Origin: Pachypanchax playfairii
Taxonomy: Eukaryota > Chordata > Actinopteri > Cyprinodontiformes > Aplocheilidae
Direction: 5' to 3'
Assembly (NCBI GenBank): GCA_006937955.1
Contig: SSNP01000122.1
Location: 909,871-973,870 of the forward strand
Length of the DNA: 64,000 nt
Shown: positions 12,001-24,234 of the stretch, one piece after another
Numbering within the stretch: the first letter of the stretch is position 1
Layout of the letters: each line of letters opens with the position of its first letter
Translations under genes and position numbers: made by a program
Notes under the pieces: model-generated
Told to the model about the DNA's origin: nothing
The model's input: the letters and a program-made list of their open reading frames with translations, nothing else
The model's database searches: none

Positions 12001-13342
12001 ATAACGAACTCGTTACTGTGTGGGACTATTTCGTTGTTATGTTAGAAAAGTCTTGTTTGTGTGTGTGTTTTTGCTGTATTTCGCTGAGTTTTTTTGCGGA
12101 AGCCACTCAAACGCATCACATTGTTCAGACCTGCACCAGACATGTGATGTCACCAGGAATGTTATCTGAAAAAATAGGTTCCGTATTGCATTCATGAAAA
12201 TGACGTTTTGATAAAGTTATTCGTGCGTGACTGTAAAAATAATATCAGCAACAAGTGGAATGACCCTTAAGATGTCGCCATTCCAGCAAGGTTAATTTAC
12301 AGTAAGTGGATAATAGCCGAGCTGACCGGGCCTGTATTTATACAGGACCCGTATAAAAACAGACCGGCAGCAGAGTGTGAATAAAGATGTCACGTGAAGT
12401 CGTCTTACCGGCTGACATTATGGTGACACATTGTCTCTCAGGTGGCCTCCTTGTCGCGCGGTTACAATGAATCTCTCAGAATTTTGCAACGAGTTATGTG
12501 ACGATACACAGCAAAGCAGCGTTAGCAGTGTGCTAACAAGAAGAGATTCAAAAACAAAACTAAAATCAGAGTCTCAGTCTAAAATCTTTGTCTTTCTCAT
12601 CCAGAAAGAAAAAAAAATCAACGTTTTTTTAGTGAACGTTCCCTTTTACGCACAGATCAATTTGATCTCTTAGTAGTTGTTCAGGCTGCTGAGATAGTTG
12701 GAGATCTTTGCAGAGGACCCTCCTGGGGTGCTGACCCGCGCTAAGTGCTCCCTCCATCTCCCCAGAGTTTAATAAAGCCCGTAAAAACTGAAGTCCAAGT
12801 CCGGGGTGAACCCCAGGTCACCGCGTCTAACCGATATGAAAATGTCGCCTCTTTGGGGGAGAGAGGAAAAAAGGCAGGCCTTGTTGTTTAACAAAGACTG
12901 TCAATGGGCAAGATTAATAAGAAACAAAATGGAAACGGTGTCACCTCGGGGTCAGGCAGAAGTTATCTCTGTGTAGGGGAGCGAAAAGAATTGGGAGGCT
13001 GAGCAGGAAAAAAAGGAGAGAGAAAGAAAGAATGAAAGAAAAGAAGGAACGGGGGACAGAAGGCAAAGCTTTCAATATTTCCGTAAGTTTGGCCCCTATT
13101 GGTTCTCCTTGCAGAGGCCTTTCTGAAGTGTGGGGATCAGATCTGTGTAGAGCTGCTGCAAAGCAAGACGGATACATAGCGGCACCTCGGACACGAAGAC
13201 GAAACTGGACCTGATGGCTGCACCAGAGCACGGTCAGACACTTTAACATGATCTAAACACGAAGCTGCACAACATGCATTTTGTTTGTATGCTCTATTGA
13301 GACAAATCCAAAGATCCTAGATCCTACATTTGTGCAAATAAA

Positions 13343-13393
<51 letters not shown>
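9011..13393. repeat. Second copy of the 4,383-bp duplicated block
   Basis: Matches 4618-9000 throughout. This copy continues through the complete AAT array into hoxa4a, so it is the one in true linkage with hoxa4a. No gene was found in it. It contains the palindrome/TATA block (12331-12359), the DR5 element (12804-12820) and AT-rich spacer. If the duplication is an artefact, the real hoxa5a-hoxa4a spacing is about 8.3 kb. Confidence 0.9.
12804..12820 (+). promoter_or_regulatory. DR5 retinoic acid response element upstream of hoxa4a
   Basis: GGGTGA-ACCCC-AGGTCA, 1.8 kb upstream of the hoxa4a start. Group-4 Hox genes are known direct retinoid targets through 5' DR5 elements, and the half-site pair here has the same order and spacing as the Hoxd4 element. 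Binding is inferred from sequence only. Confidence 0.55.

Positions 13394-13420
<27 letters not shown>
13345..13420. repeat. (AAT)n microsatellite
   Basis: About 25 perfect AAT units. One frame translates to poly-Asn and is not a gene. Confidence 0.97.
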
Positions 13421-13423
13421 GTG

Positions 13424-14439
13424 CTTCGAAACGTCTCTCCTTCACAATATTTATAATACAAATTAACTTATTTTGTTACAGCCTTGTCACATTCAATTAT
13501 TACCAAAGCATGACAGAGTTTTAGAAAAAAGAATATGTTTGTGCCTTTGTTTATATCTTGTTTATTACTTTTAAAACGTTATACATTCATAGTTTCACAT
13601 TCATTCAGGTTTGGAAATAATGTCTATGTTCCAGATGTGATACCATCAATGCTGCATAGACGGATTGTGTCTGATTGTTTTACAGTAAATGCTTTGTGCT
13701 GGTTCCAAATATTTGTTTTGGCGTCCGGGCTGTAATGCAAAGCAGGTTGTCCTCGAGTGTTTGTTCAATGGATGTGTTTTTTAATAACAGCCAACACACG
13801 GTAGCACGTGTCTATAAGTTGCATACACGCTTAATGTTGTGTTATTTAGGGCAAAGAAAAATCTAAAAGCGACGATTCAGATAGAAGCTGTATTCTGAGA
13901 AATAGATAAATGAAAAATGGTCATGTTTCTTGCAAAACTGTGAATAAAAAGGGACAAAAAATAAAAAGGGCTGTTGTGTATTTGTGCATCGTTGGAAGTG
14001 ATAGTTTCTGTTTTCCAGGTTTTGTGTTAGCAGGAATAAGTTGGATTTGAATGCCTTATATGAAAGAGATGTCCGCAGACAAGCGACTCATCTGCTCTTC
14101 ATGCATCAAGAGCTTTTTTTCTCACATTGGTTTTAAAAAATCTCAACAAATGTCACAGTAGAAAGATGCTCGATGAAGTTATTTCACTTTTCTCTTTCTG
14201 ATCTTTACCAGAATGCAACAGATTTCTGCCAGCTTGAATTCTAGTTTGTTTGGAAGTGTTATTTTTGTGACCAGCCCCCTTTTTCTCCCCCTCAGGACTT
14301 TGATTCCACTCGGTTTCAGGCGAGGTGCAGAGCCTCACCCACAGAACTTTGCTTCTGTGAAATAAAAAACTTAGTTGATTAGTTTTGCTTTTTATATGGT
14401 AATTTAATAAGGAAAACGCCAACGTAAGCCGTGCTGCTG
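13424..14439. other. Intergenic DNA upstream of hoxa4a, no gene seen
   Basis: AT-rich non-coding sequence. Open frames on both strands lack recognisable domains or splice context. No transposon recognised. Confidence 0.5.
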
Positions 14440-14621
14440 GTACCAGTGCCATGCTTTCCATTGGTTCCTGTTTACATGATGCCCACAGGACACGCGGTGA
14501 TTGGTGGCTTCTCGCACGTGACCAGGCAACTTTGTTCATTTGACAGGGAGTAGGAGGGTTCTGTGGAGATCAGAAAAACGACAGCGCGATAAAAATTAGT
14601 ATTGTTGCACTTCACAAATTA
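14440..14621 (+). promoter_or_regulatory. hoxa4a proximal promoter
   Basis: Contains two inverted CCAAT boxes (ATTGG at 14460-14464 and 14500-14504) and an E-box CACGTGAC at 14515-14522, 107 bp before the ATG. An ATAAAAA stretch lies near 14589. NF-Y and USF sites with this spacing are known in the HOXB4 promoter, so a shared group-4 promoter module is plausible. Confidence 0.5.
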
Positions 14622-15909
14622 ATGACCATGAGTTCCTACTTGATAAACTCCAACTATATCGAGCCTTCGTTTCCGCCATGCGACGAATATCAGCAGAACG
14701 GATACATCCCCAGCCATGGTGATTACTACGAGCGGCCAAAAGATACGGGTTTCCCCCATCACGACGAGACAACCTATCCGAGGTCAAACTACACAGAAAC
14801 GGGCTACGATTATGGTAACGTTCCCGCTGCTGGACTCGACGATTTCGGTGACGGGCACCACGCACAACCGCAGCCGGTTCCACAGAGCCACGGTCCTCGT
14901 CTCTCCGTGGCGCCAGACGGTGGCGCAGGGGCAAATGCCAGCAAAGACTGCAGCCTCGCTGGTGAGGTGTATCCCGGCGTAGCGAAGGGCAAGGAGCCCG
15001 TGGTCTATCCTTGGATGAAAAAGGTCCACGTTAGTAACGGTGAGTTATCGTCACGGTCAAATAGCAGAACCACCAAGAAACAACCACTGGGACACACACA
15101 AGCCAATTGAAGCAGCACTAGTAGCAGCCCTTACAACAGCAATTTACGACTATCAAGCAGCAGGGTCGGTAATTAAGGACCCTCGTAAATTTTATTGTCT
15201 GTGTTCATCTGTCGGGGCCATGCGCCTTTGTTGCTTTTTAACCCAAACTACCTCCTGCACTGGAGTCAAGCCAAACTGTTATATTCCGCCCCGCTGTTTT
15301 GTTAATCATTCCTAAAGCCTGATCTGTCCCTGGATGAGAGTGCTTGTACATTCGGCATCTCAACATTAAGGTCAAGAAAGTGAGCAAAGCAAAAACAGAA
15401 CGGCTGCAGTTTCTCCATCAAACCCAGAGAAGTGCTGAGATTTTTTACACTATGTGTAATGTGTCCAGTGGCGCAAATAAGTGTCTGGAATAAACGCTAT
15501 CAACCAGCTTGTAACACCTGCTCGCTTTGCGCGCGTTTGTGTGTGGCTTCTTTTTTCCCTTCCAGTCAGTGCCAGTTACAATGGAGGAGTGCCCAAGAGG
15601 TCCCGTACTGCCTACACCCGCCAGCAGGCTCTGGAGCTGGAGAAGGAGTTCCACTTCAACCGCTACCTGACCCGGCGCAGGCGGGTGGAGATTGCGCACA
15701 CCATGTGCTTGTCCGAGCGCCAGGTCAAGATTTGGTTTCAGAACCGGAGAATGAAATGGAAAAAGGAGCACAAGCTTCCCAACACCAAGATCCGCTCGTC
15801 AAGTTCTGCCCCGTCCTCAGCCTCCGGGGCCCAGCAGCAGCAACAACAACAACAGCAGATCAAAACAGGCCAGCAACTCGTCCCCACACCGTGCACTGTA
15901 GGTCTATAG
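14622..15909 (+). CDS. hoxa4a: Homeobox protein Hox-A4a, two exons (14622-15039, 15566-15909)
   Basis: Group-4 Antennapedia-class transcription factor. Exon 1 starts MTMSSYLINSNYIEPSFPP, the Hox4 signature, and carries KGKEPVVYPWMKK with YPWM at residues 129-132. The donor is G|GTGAGT at 15039/15040 and the acceptor TTCCAG ends at 15565; the split codon is Val140. The homeodomain is residues 149-208 and is followed by the Hox4-typical KLPNTK. The joined CDS is 762 nt (253 aa), shorter than mammalian HOXA4 because the proline/alanine-rich central region is much reduced. A nine-glutamine run (residues 229-237), coded by mixed CAG/CAA, lies near the C-terminus. The intron is 526 bp. Intact. Confidence 0.97.
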
Positions 15910-16745
15910 TCCATGAATGAACCCAAACCCCCCGAAAAAACCTCAACTCCAGACTGAGAAGGAAAACTACTTAAAAGTGGAATTTGATTGACCAATTTTC
16001 AGTATTTTACACACACGGTGTTATCTCTGTATACTTGCATATTGGGCCTCTGCCACCTCCTTTGTACCCCTTTCCCTCTCTGCGGTCGTCCTTGCCCTCT
16101 TCATATAAGCTTGAAAGTCACATTTATTTGCCATGGTGGCAACTGAAGTGTTTATATATTTGTTTATTATGGAAGAAGAAATAAAAAAAAAAATAGAAAA
16201 AAAAAAAGAAATTCAACGCACATTAAGGCTTGGAGGAAAGAGTATCATTGCAGTTAAAATTAAGTGAGTTGAAAGATAGTTTGAACTCATGTTATTTTTC
16301 TATGTTCTTTTAGAATATTATTTGTTTTATTTTCTGTTTTGTTTATCGCTCATGGAAAATGAATATACTTGAAAGCTGTTTAGGGAGGCTCAGTGCTAGA
16401 AAAGCCGTTTTTCTGTTTGTAGGAATGGCATCAGTCAGAGCTGCATAGTTTGTGTGTTTGAGTGGGTCGGTTTACTGTTGAATGTAGTCCAGGTGACTTT
16501 CACATCTAATGTACATAGACAAATCCTACCTAATGAAGGCACAATGAAGAGAAAAAAGCGTTCCGTCAACTCTGTTTGTATTGTATAAGGTCTAATTTCA
16601 TTTGTGCTATAGTGCGTCCTTTTGTTGTGCTGTGTTCTAAACTGTGAATATTTGTATGTGTTGTCTCAGTAATGAACGTTGTAATGTATAGGCTAGTGTA
16701 GATTAAATCTGTCCTTGTGAAATAAATTTGTTCTTCACTTGCCAA
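15910..16745 (+). other. hoxa4a 3' UTR
   Basis: Non-coding. An AATAAA at 16721-16726 followed by a GT/TTCTTC-type stretch is the best polyadenylation signal and would give a 3' UTR of about 0.83 kb. A-rich tracts at 16180-16210 are internal. Confidence 0.5.
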
Positions 16746-18267
16746 GATGACGTGGTTTTTTAGATATTTTATCATCGTTCTGATTGTTTTCACTTGAGCG
16801 TACAGCCTGTTTTTGAAGCCGTCCCACGTTGTCGCGCGTTTTTTTAGCTTCTTTTTTTTCTTTTAATTTGGACTCATTAATTTTAAAGACTACAAACACG
16901 AGATTAAACTCAGACGCAAAAATTGGTTCCTTGAGAACTGTTTGGCTCCAAAATTGCGTGTTTTGAAAAAGGACGTGCGCATTTTCCATTTATTGTGTCG
17001 AAAATCTTCTTTAACATGTGCTTTAAAGCTTTACATTTTTTTAAATATAAATATGCCAATAATTATGGTACTTTGCTGTGTTGTTTAACTCACATGAAAA
17101 TCTAAGATATAGAGTCCTGTTATACATTTGTTCTCAAATTAAATTAAATTTTCTTCGAGAAATCCATTATAAGCGTGTACATTTGTCTCACTGTGTAGCG
17201 TTTTTCATCACTCACTTATCTTCAATCTGAATACACATGGATGTCATGCGTATTTTCATGGATTAGAATAAGAGGTGGCTGAAACGTTTGGGACTATAAC
17301 GTGATCCTGTCATGAGGATCAGACTTAACCCGAATCCTTAAGTTATCCGGACACACATATTGTTCTTACTTTGCCTTTATAAATGAGATCTGATCCAACC
17401 TTAAGCGCACCAGAGTGTGAGTGTTGGTCACTACCTGCCCCGTCCAAACAATGGAGAGTTCAGCTAGGGGACACGGCCGCTGCTGGCCAATCACAGCCTC
17501 AGAGTACTTCTTCTGACCCCCGACCTTTCGACACACACAGTGTCCAGACCATATATCAGCTTTGAGACCTCCGTAACCCCCTTTTGCATTCCTTTTTGAG
17601 GTTTACACAGAGTTGGCGCGGAAACAATAACTGTGTTTAAGTGTGAAAATGGGCCATGAATTCTGACAAAACGATTGAGAGAGACAGATCCTTGGCCGAT
17701 TATCACTGCGCCACCACTGGCAGGCCCAGAGGAGAAGGCAGGTACACGCTGTGCGTATTCATGTTGTACTGACGCTTTTTAGTTTCAGTTATTTTACCTG
17801 TTGCATTAATTTATTTAAGGTGAACAACCACGTAAACGTTTCTATAATTGACGAAGTTACAATGCACATAATCGTAAATTCACATGGTTTTACAAAATAA
17901 ATAAACATAAAATCCACATTTCAACCAACAGACTCAGATAAGATGTATTTATTAAAAACACCTTGTGCTTTGCCTATTTGTCATGCAACCAAATTTATCA
18001 AAAGCAATAATATCAAAATGCACATTTTGCAGCAGAGAACCATCTCGATAATGCGCAACATGCACGTGCCATGAAGACGGCGCTGAAGCTGATTGGCACG
18101 AACTTTGCGCAGACTCCAAGAAGTTCAATTACAGATATCAAGTCATTTGATTCGGCGAATAGAGGTCACTTTTGGAGTACTGAAATTTTAATTTCTTCAC
18201 GTGACTCCTTGAATAATGAATGCCCCCGGGGGTCAGAAATAGATCTGAAAATCTGACTGATTTTCAG
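16746..18267. other. hoxa4a-hoxa3a intergenic DNA
   Basis: No coding gene seen. A less AT-rich block at 17390-17730 carries CCAAT (in GGCCAATCAC near 17488) and the retinoid-like pair TGACCC-C-CGACCT near 17513. TCACGTGA occurs at 18197-18204. These could be enhancer or promoter parts, but no single one is decisive. Confidence 0.35.
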
Positions 18268-18327
18268 TTTGAAGTGATGCTCTGCAAGGTGCGAGTCAGA
18301 GCTCCTCTGGACAGACCGTCATGACTT
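18268..18327 (+). ncRNA. Possible non-coding exon
   Basis: Sixty bases between an acceptor-like GATTTTCAG (ends 18267) and a donor ATGACTT|GTGAGT (18328). An E-box lies about 70 bp upstream. The pyrimidine tract is short, so support is weak. If real, it belongs to a leader of hoxa3a. Confidence 0.25.
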
Positions 18328-18910
18328 GTGAGTAGACTTGGTGCTTTCCTATTTGTAATTCTTTGTAAACATTATATAACTTAACATAAAATACCACAAA
18401 AGTGAAGTCGGATTTATTGATGTATATTTTGCAAAATGTGTGTCAGGTTTTCTTTTTGATCATAAAAATATTGTCTTACACACAAAAAACTAACATTATT
18501 TTCATTAAACATCTATTTAAATTGTGTAAAATATTTAAAACATCAGTTATAGATACTGAAGTAAAAGGGACTTTTCTTTAGTTTGTATTATTACTTACCA
18601 AGAGCTGCGTGAGACCCACTGTTTTAGTTTTCTTACAATTTCATTCTCGATTAATTTAAACTATCCTGAATAACAATAAATAAATAAAAATACAATCACA
18701 AAATCAAAACAAACCTCATATTATAACGTTTGCATGAATGCTAACAGTAAAATTGTAATCCATAGGATTTTAAAAGTTAATAAGAAAACTAAAGCAAAAC
18801 TGTTTTGAGACAGCTGTGAGATCACATGTGTTGCTTCGCTGGCAGTTCAGAAAAACTGGTCTATTTAAACAGTAACCAAAGATCCGACCAAATCAACTGT
18901 AACCAAACTG

Positions 18911-18955
<45 letters not shown>

Positions 18956-19799
18956 TGTATTTTATTACGGCTAAAGTTTATCTGACAGTTGTAGCACAAA
19001 AGACAAAACAGAAACGTTTTTAGCGATAATTAAACAGTCAGTTCAATAAAACATAGCTCGTTTTATTACAACCACCTTTAAGCAAACAGTTCCTCTGTCC
19101 TTGTCCATCACCGTGTTGGTCAGGGAGGGGTGGGGGTAGGGGGTTAATTAGAGATGACTCCACTCAGTTTAAGGCGTTGAATTTCGCATTAGTCTTGATG
19201 TTGGCCGGTGTGAAGCCTCGCTGATGCAGCTATCTTCAGCTGAAAGGCTCCGTAACCCAAGCCTGGCTGTTAAGCGCTCAGAGTGTCAACATTGTGGGAA
19301 GATATGGACCGCCGTCTGGCCAACATCCAGAGCTCTCCTAGTCGCTGACAGAGATAAGAAGTCTTGATTTGTGTAAATACATCTGAAACATTTGTGTTCT
19401 TGAGATTTTAAACATATTCTAGCCTATCATGTATTACTTTTGCGAAAATTGTAGTTTTGGAATATCCCTGCAATCAATGCAAAAACAAGTTTTCAAAAAA
19501 AAAAAAAAAACACGTTCTGGCCCTCTAATGTCCATATTCTTTTCTTTTTGGAGCGTAAATAACTTTCTACTCAGCTCTCCATACCTTTGCGCGGGTCAAA
19601 GGAAAGTTCAGGTGCAGTGGTGAAAGGTAACGTGGCTCCAAGATAGCCTTGCGGTAATTTTGCATTTGCAAAAAGACCCCAGAAATAATACGTGAGATGT
19701 AAGACTGAGAGAAACATAAAGGTTTCAACAAAAGCCTGCTTTTAAAACTTCCATCCAAACTCTTCTTTTAGATCTGTTAGAAGGTAAATAAGGTTTGCT
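18328..19799. other. Intergenic, AT-rich, no gene seen
   Basis: Includes a (TTA)n/(TTTA)n simple stretch at 18916-18956, a G-rich run near 19125-19142 and an A homopolymer at 19497-19510. No coding signal found. Confidence 0.5.
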
Positions 19800-20195
19800 T
19801 CATGCTCTTGACTTTAAAAGTTCGCCTTTCAGGTTGTATTTGGAGAGGACAAAAGGCTAATGTGAGAGTGGGATTCTATATGTGTCCGCCCCAAGTGATT
19901 AATAGTTTTGGTGGGCTTTTTCCACGCCCGCTGCTCGCGGTGTTGACGGAAAACAAGCGCCAAACGGAGACCAGAAGAGAGAAGCTCTTCCGGGCTACAA
20001 CTTTTTTTGGCAAAGCTTCAAGTGCCAGAAGCCAAACATCCTTCCATACGCGCACATGGCACGGTAGATTGGCCTAAATTAAATCCAATCGGACATTCAT
20101 TTGTTGGCTTCAGAGGATTTTACAAACTTAAAACTCACCAAGACGCGCAATCCTGGACGCCCTGAACCCTTAACTCATCTGTTTGTTGGAAATCT
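19800..20195 (+). promoter_or_regulatory. Candidate upstream promoter and first exon of hoxa3a
   Basis: A mixed-composition block ending in a strong donor, AATCT|GTAAGTAC at 20195/20196. It contains inverted and direct CCAAT-type motifs (AAATCCAATCGG near 20090) but no upstream acceptor was noticed, which suits a first exon. It could pair with the internal exon at 22485. The transcription start is unknown. Confidence 0.3.
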
Positions 20196-22484
20196 GTAAG
20201 TACATGTTGGTTTAATGGGGGTCCATGTAGTGATCAGCGGGATCGAGCAGCCTCTCTTTGGTTACCTCACCTCTACTTTCCGCCCACTGCTGACTGACGC
20301 CCCCCCCCCTCCTCCTCCTCCTCCTCCTCCTCCTCGCGGCCACCAGGACGCGCGGCCTCTGTGTATGACAGGTAAATGTGTAACGTTTGGTTGTTAGTTG
20401 CCCCACAGCATGCACATTTTGCTGATTGAATAGCGCGAGCTTCCTAAGTAGTACTAATGCAGAAGTGTTACAATAAAAGCAGGGGGGCGATGTTGAGTTC
20501 AGTGTTGTGAAATACACCTCTAAAGCAAGACTATGTTGAGAAGAGAAGGATGAGAAGCACTAATGTGATAACTAAAAAAAACTGAAATAAATGTTTTCAT
20601 GGGACATATTTCTCTGTACCGCCGCGTGTTGTGGTAAAGGTTTCGCTCCTGCCTTGCACTTGAATTTCCTTGCAGAGTAGCAGGATTAGCTCTTTCAGCC
20701 ACTATAACAGGCACCGAATATATGGCACTCTAAAACTGTCAGTGCAGTCTTTTGCTCTGAATGGGCGACACGTGGAAAAGCTGCTTCGCAGTAAGAGGCT
20801 TGCTCCTCTGCCAGATACATTGCACTGTCACATACCCCTCTTTTCCTTTTTTTTCTCCCTCCAAACCGATCCGTTTCTCCTCAGGGGCAATGACTGCCTC
20901 CATTAATGATTCACAGGCTCAAATAAAAGAGATTTAAGTTGACGCTGTGTCACGTGAGCGGGACGCATAATACGGCGCCGTGTTATGGCACTGGGAAGAG
21001 AACCGGAGCCCCGTTCTGGCCATATGATGCAGATTATATGCTGGTTACCCCCACTTTCCGGGAGGGGAGTCCTGGCTTTGTAGTTTTGTTTATCGATGGG
21101 AGAAAAAAGAAAGTAGGCTACAGAAGCGAGGAAGACTGAAGCAGAGAGAGGATCACGGGAATTGTGGATATACTCTACTGTCACGGACGGATATGTTTTT
21201 CCACGCGGACAGACTCAGAGCACGAGTGTTGAGAGGATGGATTTTATTTTGAGGTATTTCCGCCTATTGTTCATTACTGTTGTGAATTATTGCTGCGCGA
21301 GGGAGAGGTCATTGAAAAGAGGGGGTGGTATGTGTAGTTGGGAGTCTTTGTTTTTTATGTGCTGGTTTTAAAATGAGATTCACTACGGAAAACACGGATT
21401 GACTTATTTTTTGTGCTCATTTTATAACGTTGAGAACACTTAAAATTAGATCAGGATGGTAATGATTGAAGCCTTGTTAGTGATTTTATTGGATATTAAG
21501 ATTCGTGCTTCCTAATATTTTAAAGATATGTTTAAATCACAATAGAAAGAGCAGGCATTTTGAAAACCAAACCAAAACAAGGCCCGTGTTACCGACTATA
21601 AATAGAGCAGCCATTTATCGGCTTCAAGCAAGTCCAAACAGAGCGCGCTGCGGTTCAGGGTTCAACCTGTCCCATAAAACAAAAATTTTATAAGCGTGTC
21701 TGTGCATAAACGATACCTCAAGACAATCGTCGTAGAAAGAGAGGGTAAAAAAAACGGAGAAGATAGGGAGAGCGGTGGGGCTGTGTCGCTCCGCCGGGGA
21801 AATGAGGATATAATGGAAGACGGAGTGCCATCCAAGACCGCGCGGCCGCTCTGAGGTCACGGCGCTCCTGCTTGATTTATGGGCGCAGGGACTTGGGGAA
21901 GATGGTGAGCGCTGGCTAATGACTGTTCGATCGCGTTGGTAGAGAAGACGCTCAACGACCAGCAGGAAAACAACAAACACTTTATTTGCATAGCCCGAAT
22001 TTTTACCTCATTAGTGTTATTACGGTGGTAATAAGTAATATTAAGCTTAGATACTTAAAATAATCCAAAGATACTATTTTTGTTGCATTTCTTTATTTTT
22101 GTTTGGGTCTTTTGCTTATTTAAATGACATTTTATACACTTATAAATGTGAAATCCTTTCGTTTTTGCTACTTTGTGCATATTTAATTGAACAACGCAAA
22201 TATTTTTCTATATATTTCTGACTCAGAACTCTTCAAAATTCTCCCATAATCTGTAGCTAAATTTATTGTAATGTAGCTTATTTGTCAGAAGTTTAAACTA
22301 GGTTTATCAAAACGTCGCCTCTATCACATACATCAACAATAACTGTCGAAATGATCAGTAAAATTCGATTCTAATTATTATTTAGATTACAAAAAATATT
22401 TCGTGCTAATGTAATTAACAAAACACATACAAATGCGGATTTAGGCTCCAAAAATGAACATATTTATTCTCCTACTGTTTGCAG
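20196..22484. other. hoxa4a-hoxa3a intergenic, no coding gene seen
   Basis: Contains a (TCC)n tract at 20309-20334, TCACGTGA at 20950-20957 and a GC-richer block at 21590-21960 with AGGTCA at 21856. The near-palindrome TTCTGACTCAGAA near 22216 contains an AP-1/Maf-like TGACTCA core. Mouse Hoxa3 is controlled by MafB (kreisler) in this interval, so it may be of interest, but the flanks do not match a full Maf site. Confidence 0.35.
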
Positions 22485-22545
22485 AAACCCCGCCGAATGA
22501 ATCCAGGCCATCTCCGGGTCTCGGAAACACCCTGAACTGCTTTCG
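22485..22545 (+). ncRNA. Candidate internal 5' non-coding exon of hoxa3a
   Basis: A 61-nt segment with an excellent acceptor (CTCCTACTGTTTGCAG ending 22484) and donor (TTTCG|GTAAGT at 22545/22546). It is clearly more GC-rich than its AT-rich flanks. It holds an ATG at 22496 with a 12-codon frame ending at a TGA inside the exon. HOXA3 in mammals has several spliced leader exons upstream of its ATG exon, and this fits one in place and orientation. Confidence 0.5.
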
Positions 22546-24234
22546 GTAAGTACATATATCTCTATTGATTTGTGTTATGAATGCTTGATGATGATATCCT
22601 TATTCAATTTCTAATAAGTGCTACACATGACTAAAAAACGCTCGCAGGGCTCTAGAAGCAGCCTATGGCTTTTTACATTTCCGTGTAGTAGTATTACGAC
22701 CAACCCGAGAGCAATAATTCCTTCTCTTCCACTTGTCTTTGTGGTGTAATTTGTCACCATAAAAGTGACGAGGGGAATCGCAGCTCTTGGAGCGGTGCCT
22801 TACTCATTTCAAAAACTATTTTCTGCGAAAGCCATCTGCGTGTAGCAGCTACAGCCTGCTGAGAAGTTTTTTTTAAACATGTTTCTTTTTATTTGTTTAG
22901 GTTCGGTCTTTGCTTTGTGTCTTATTACGCTCGACAATAAAACGAGTGCAACATCACTGACTTCTAACCTTTTCCTCAGGGCCAAATTAAAAGAAAAAGA
23001 CGAGTCAGCATTTTAGCAAAGAACAAAGAAGTAAATGATAATACAAAGTGTTGAATTGTTAAAAAAAGCCAAGTTAGCTGAAAAAAGTCTTAATGTGTGT
23101 TTTTTTCTCCCACTCAAACCTCCCACGCCGTCCGTGGTCTTTTACCTTTTTCTAATTGTATCACTGAATTTTGTCCCAGAGCTTGAAACAAGCAGGGAGG
23201 CTTTCTGCTTCTGTCCTGCATGTTTACGGCTGATGGAGGGGGAACCATAAATCTAATTTTCTTAGGCTTTCTTTCAGTAATACCATGCAGAGGGATCCCC
23301 GCTCTCATACTGCCGGCTCTTTCCGCCACTGTTCCAACGCTGCGTGTCCTCTTGCCTTTTGGTGATGAAACGCGCGCATTTTTCAGTCCCAGTTCCTGCT
23401 GAGGTTTTTCTTTATAATATATATGTCGAAGAAGCTTTTGATGAAAATGTGCGTGATGCTGTGATTTTCAGAGTCGTGGGGGTATTCCATATCAGGCAGA
23501 GAAACAAAGTGTGCGTCCTTGTTCCAAAACAGTAAATTATATGCAAAAATAAAAAATAAAAAATCCGGGTTAATGATTAAGCCGCGGATAGAAGCTCTTT
23601 ATGTCCCATGGAAATGGAAATTGTGCATGCTCAGCGCCTGATTATTCCTTTGTAGTCATCTTCTTTCTTCAACTACATTCGTAATTTATCCACGGGACGC
23701 GAAGGAAATCATAAAATATTGGACATTCAATTTGTAGTTCTAGTTTTAAAAAATATAATGTTATAGTGTTTGTTTTTTTCAAGGTGCTCTACCTCATTTG
23801 GTTGGGGGGAGGAGGAGAGGCAACCACTTGATTTGCGCTGCCTTTCCAAGGCGCTACTTCATTTGCATAATTTTTCTTGTCTATGGTGACGCTCTGGTTC
23901 GGGGCAGTTCACTGGTGTCTGCATGGTACTGGTGAAGGATCTCATAGTCAAGCATAGTCTTGGCTAACGTTAATATTGCTATGAAGCCCTGTCCATTGCT
24001 CTGCAGCATGACAAGTAATTCAGTCCTGAGACCAGATAACTCTTATCTCGCTGACCCTACCGCTCATGCCTGCTTTTGTAATCTCGGTTTACCCATCCAC
24101 GTCGAGTGAGGAGAAAAGGAAAACGGAAAAACGAGAAAAGGGAAAAGGGAGATCTTCTTTCGACCCTTCCCTTTTGGTTGTGACTGCTAAATGAGTGCTG
24201 TGTGGCAGGGCGCAGTCTGCTACTGCTCCTTCAG
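22546..24234. other. Intergenic, no gene seen
   Basis: AT-rich, with a somewhat GC-richer block near 23780-24060 containing ATTTGCATAA-like octamer sequence near 23870. No coding signal or transposon recognised. Confidence 0.4.

Noticed and set aside
4618..13393. Reading the duplicated block as a recent biological tandem duplication
   Set aside because: No differences seen, a 10-N junction and truncation inside a microsatellite fit unmerged contigs better.
13342..13524. Poly-asparagine open frame
   Set aside because: Translation of the AAT microsatellite.
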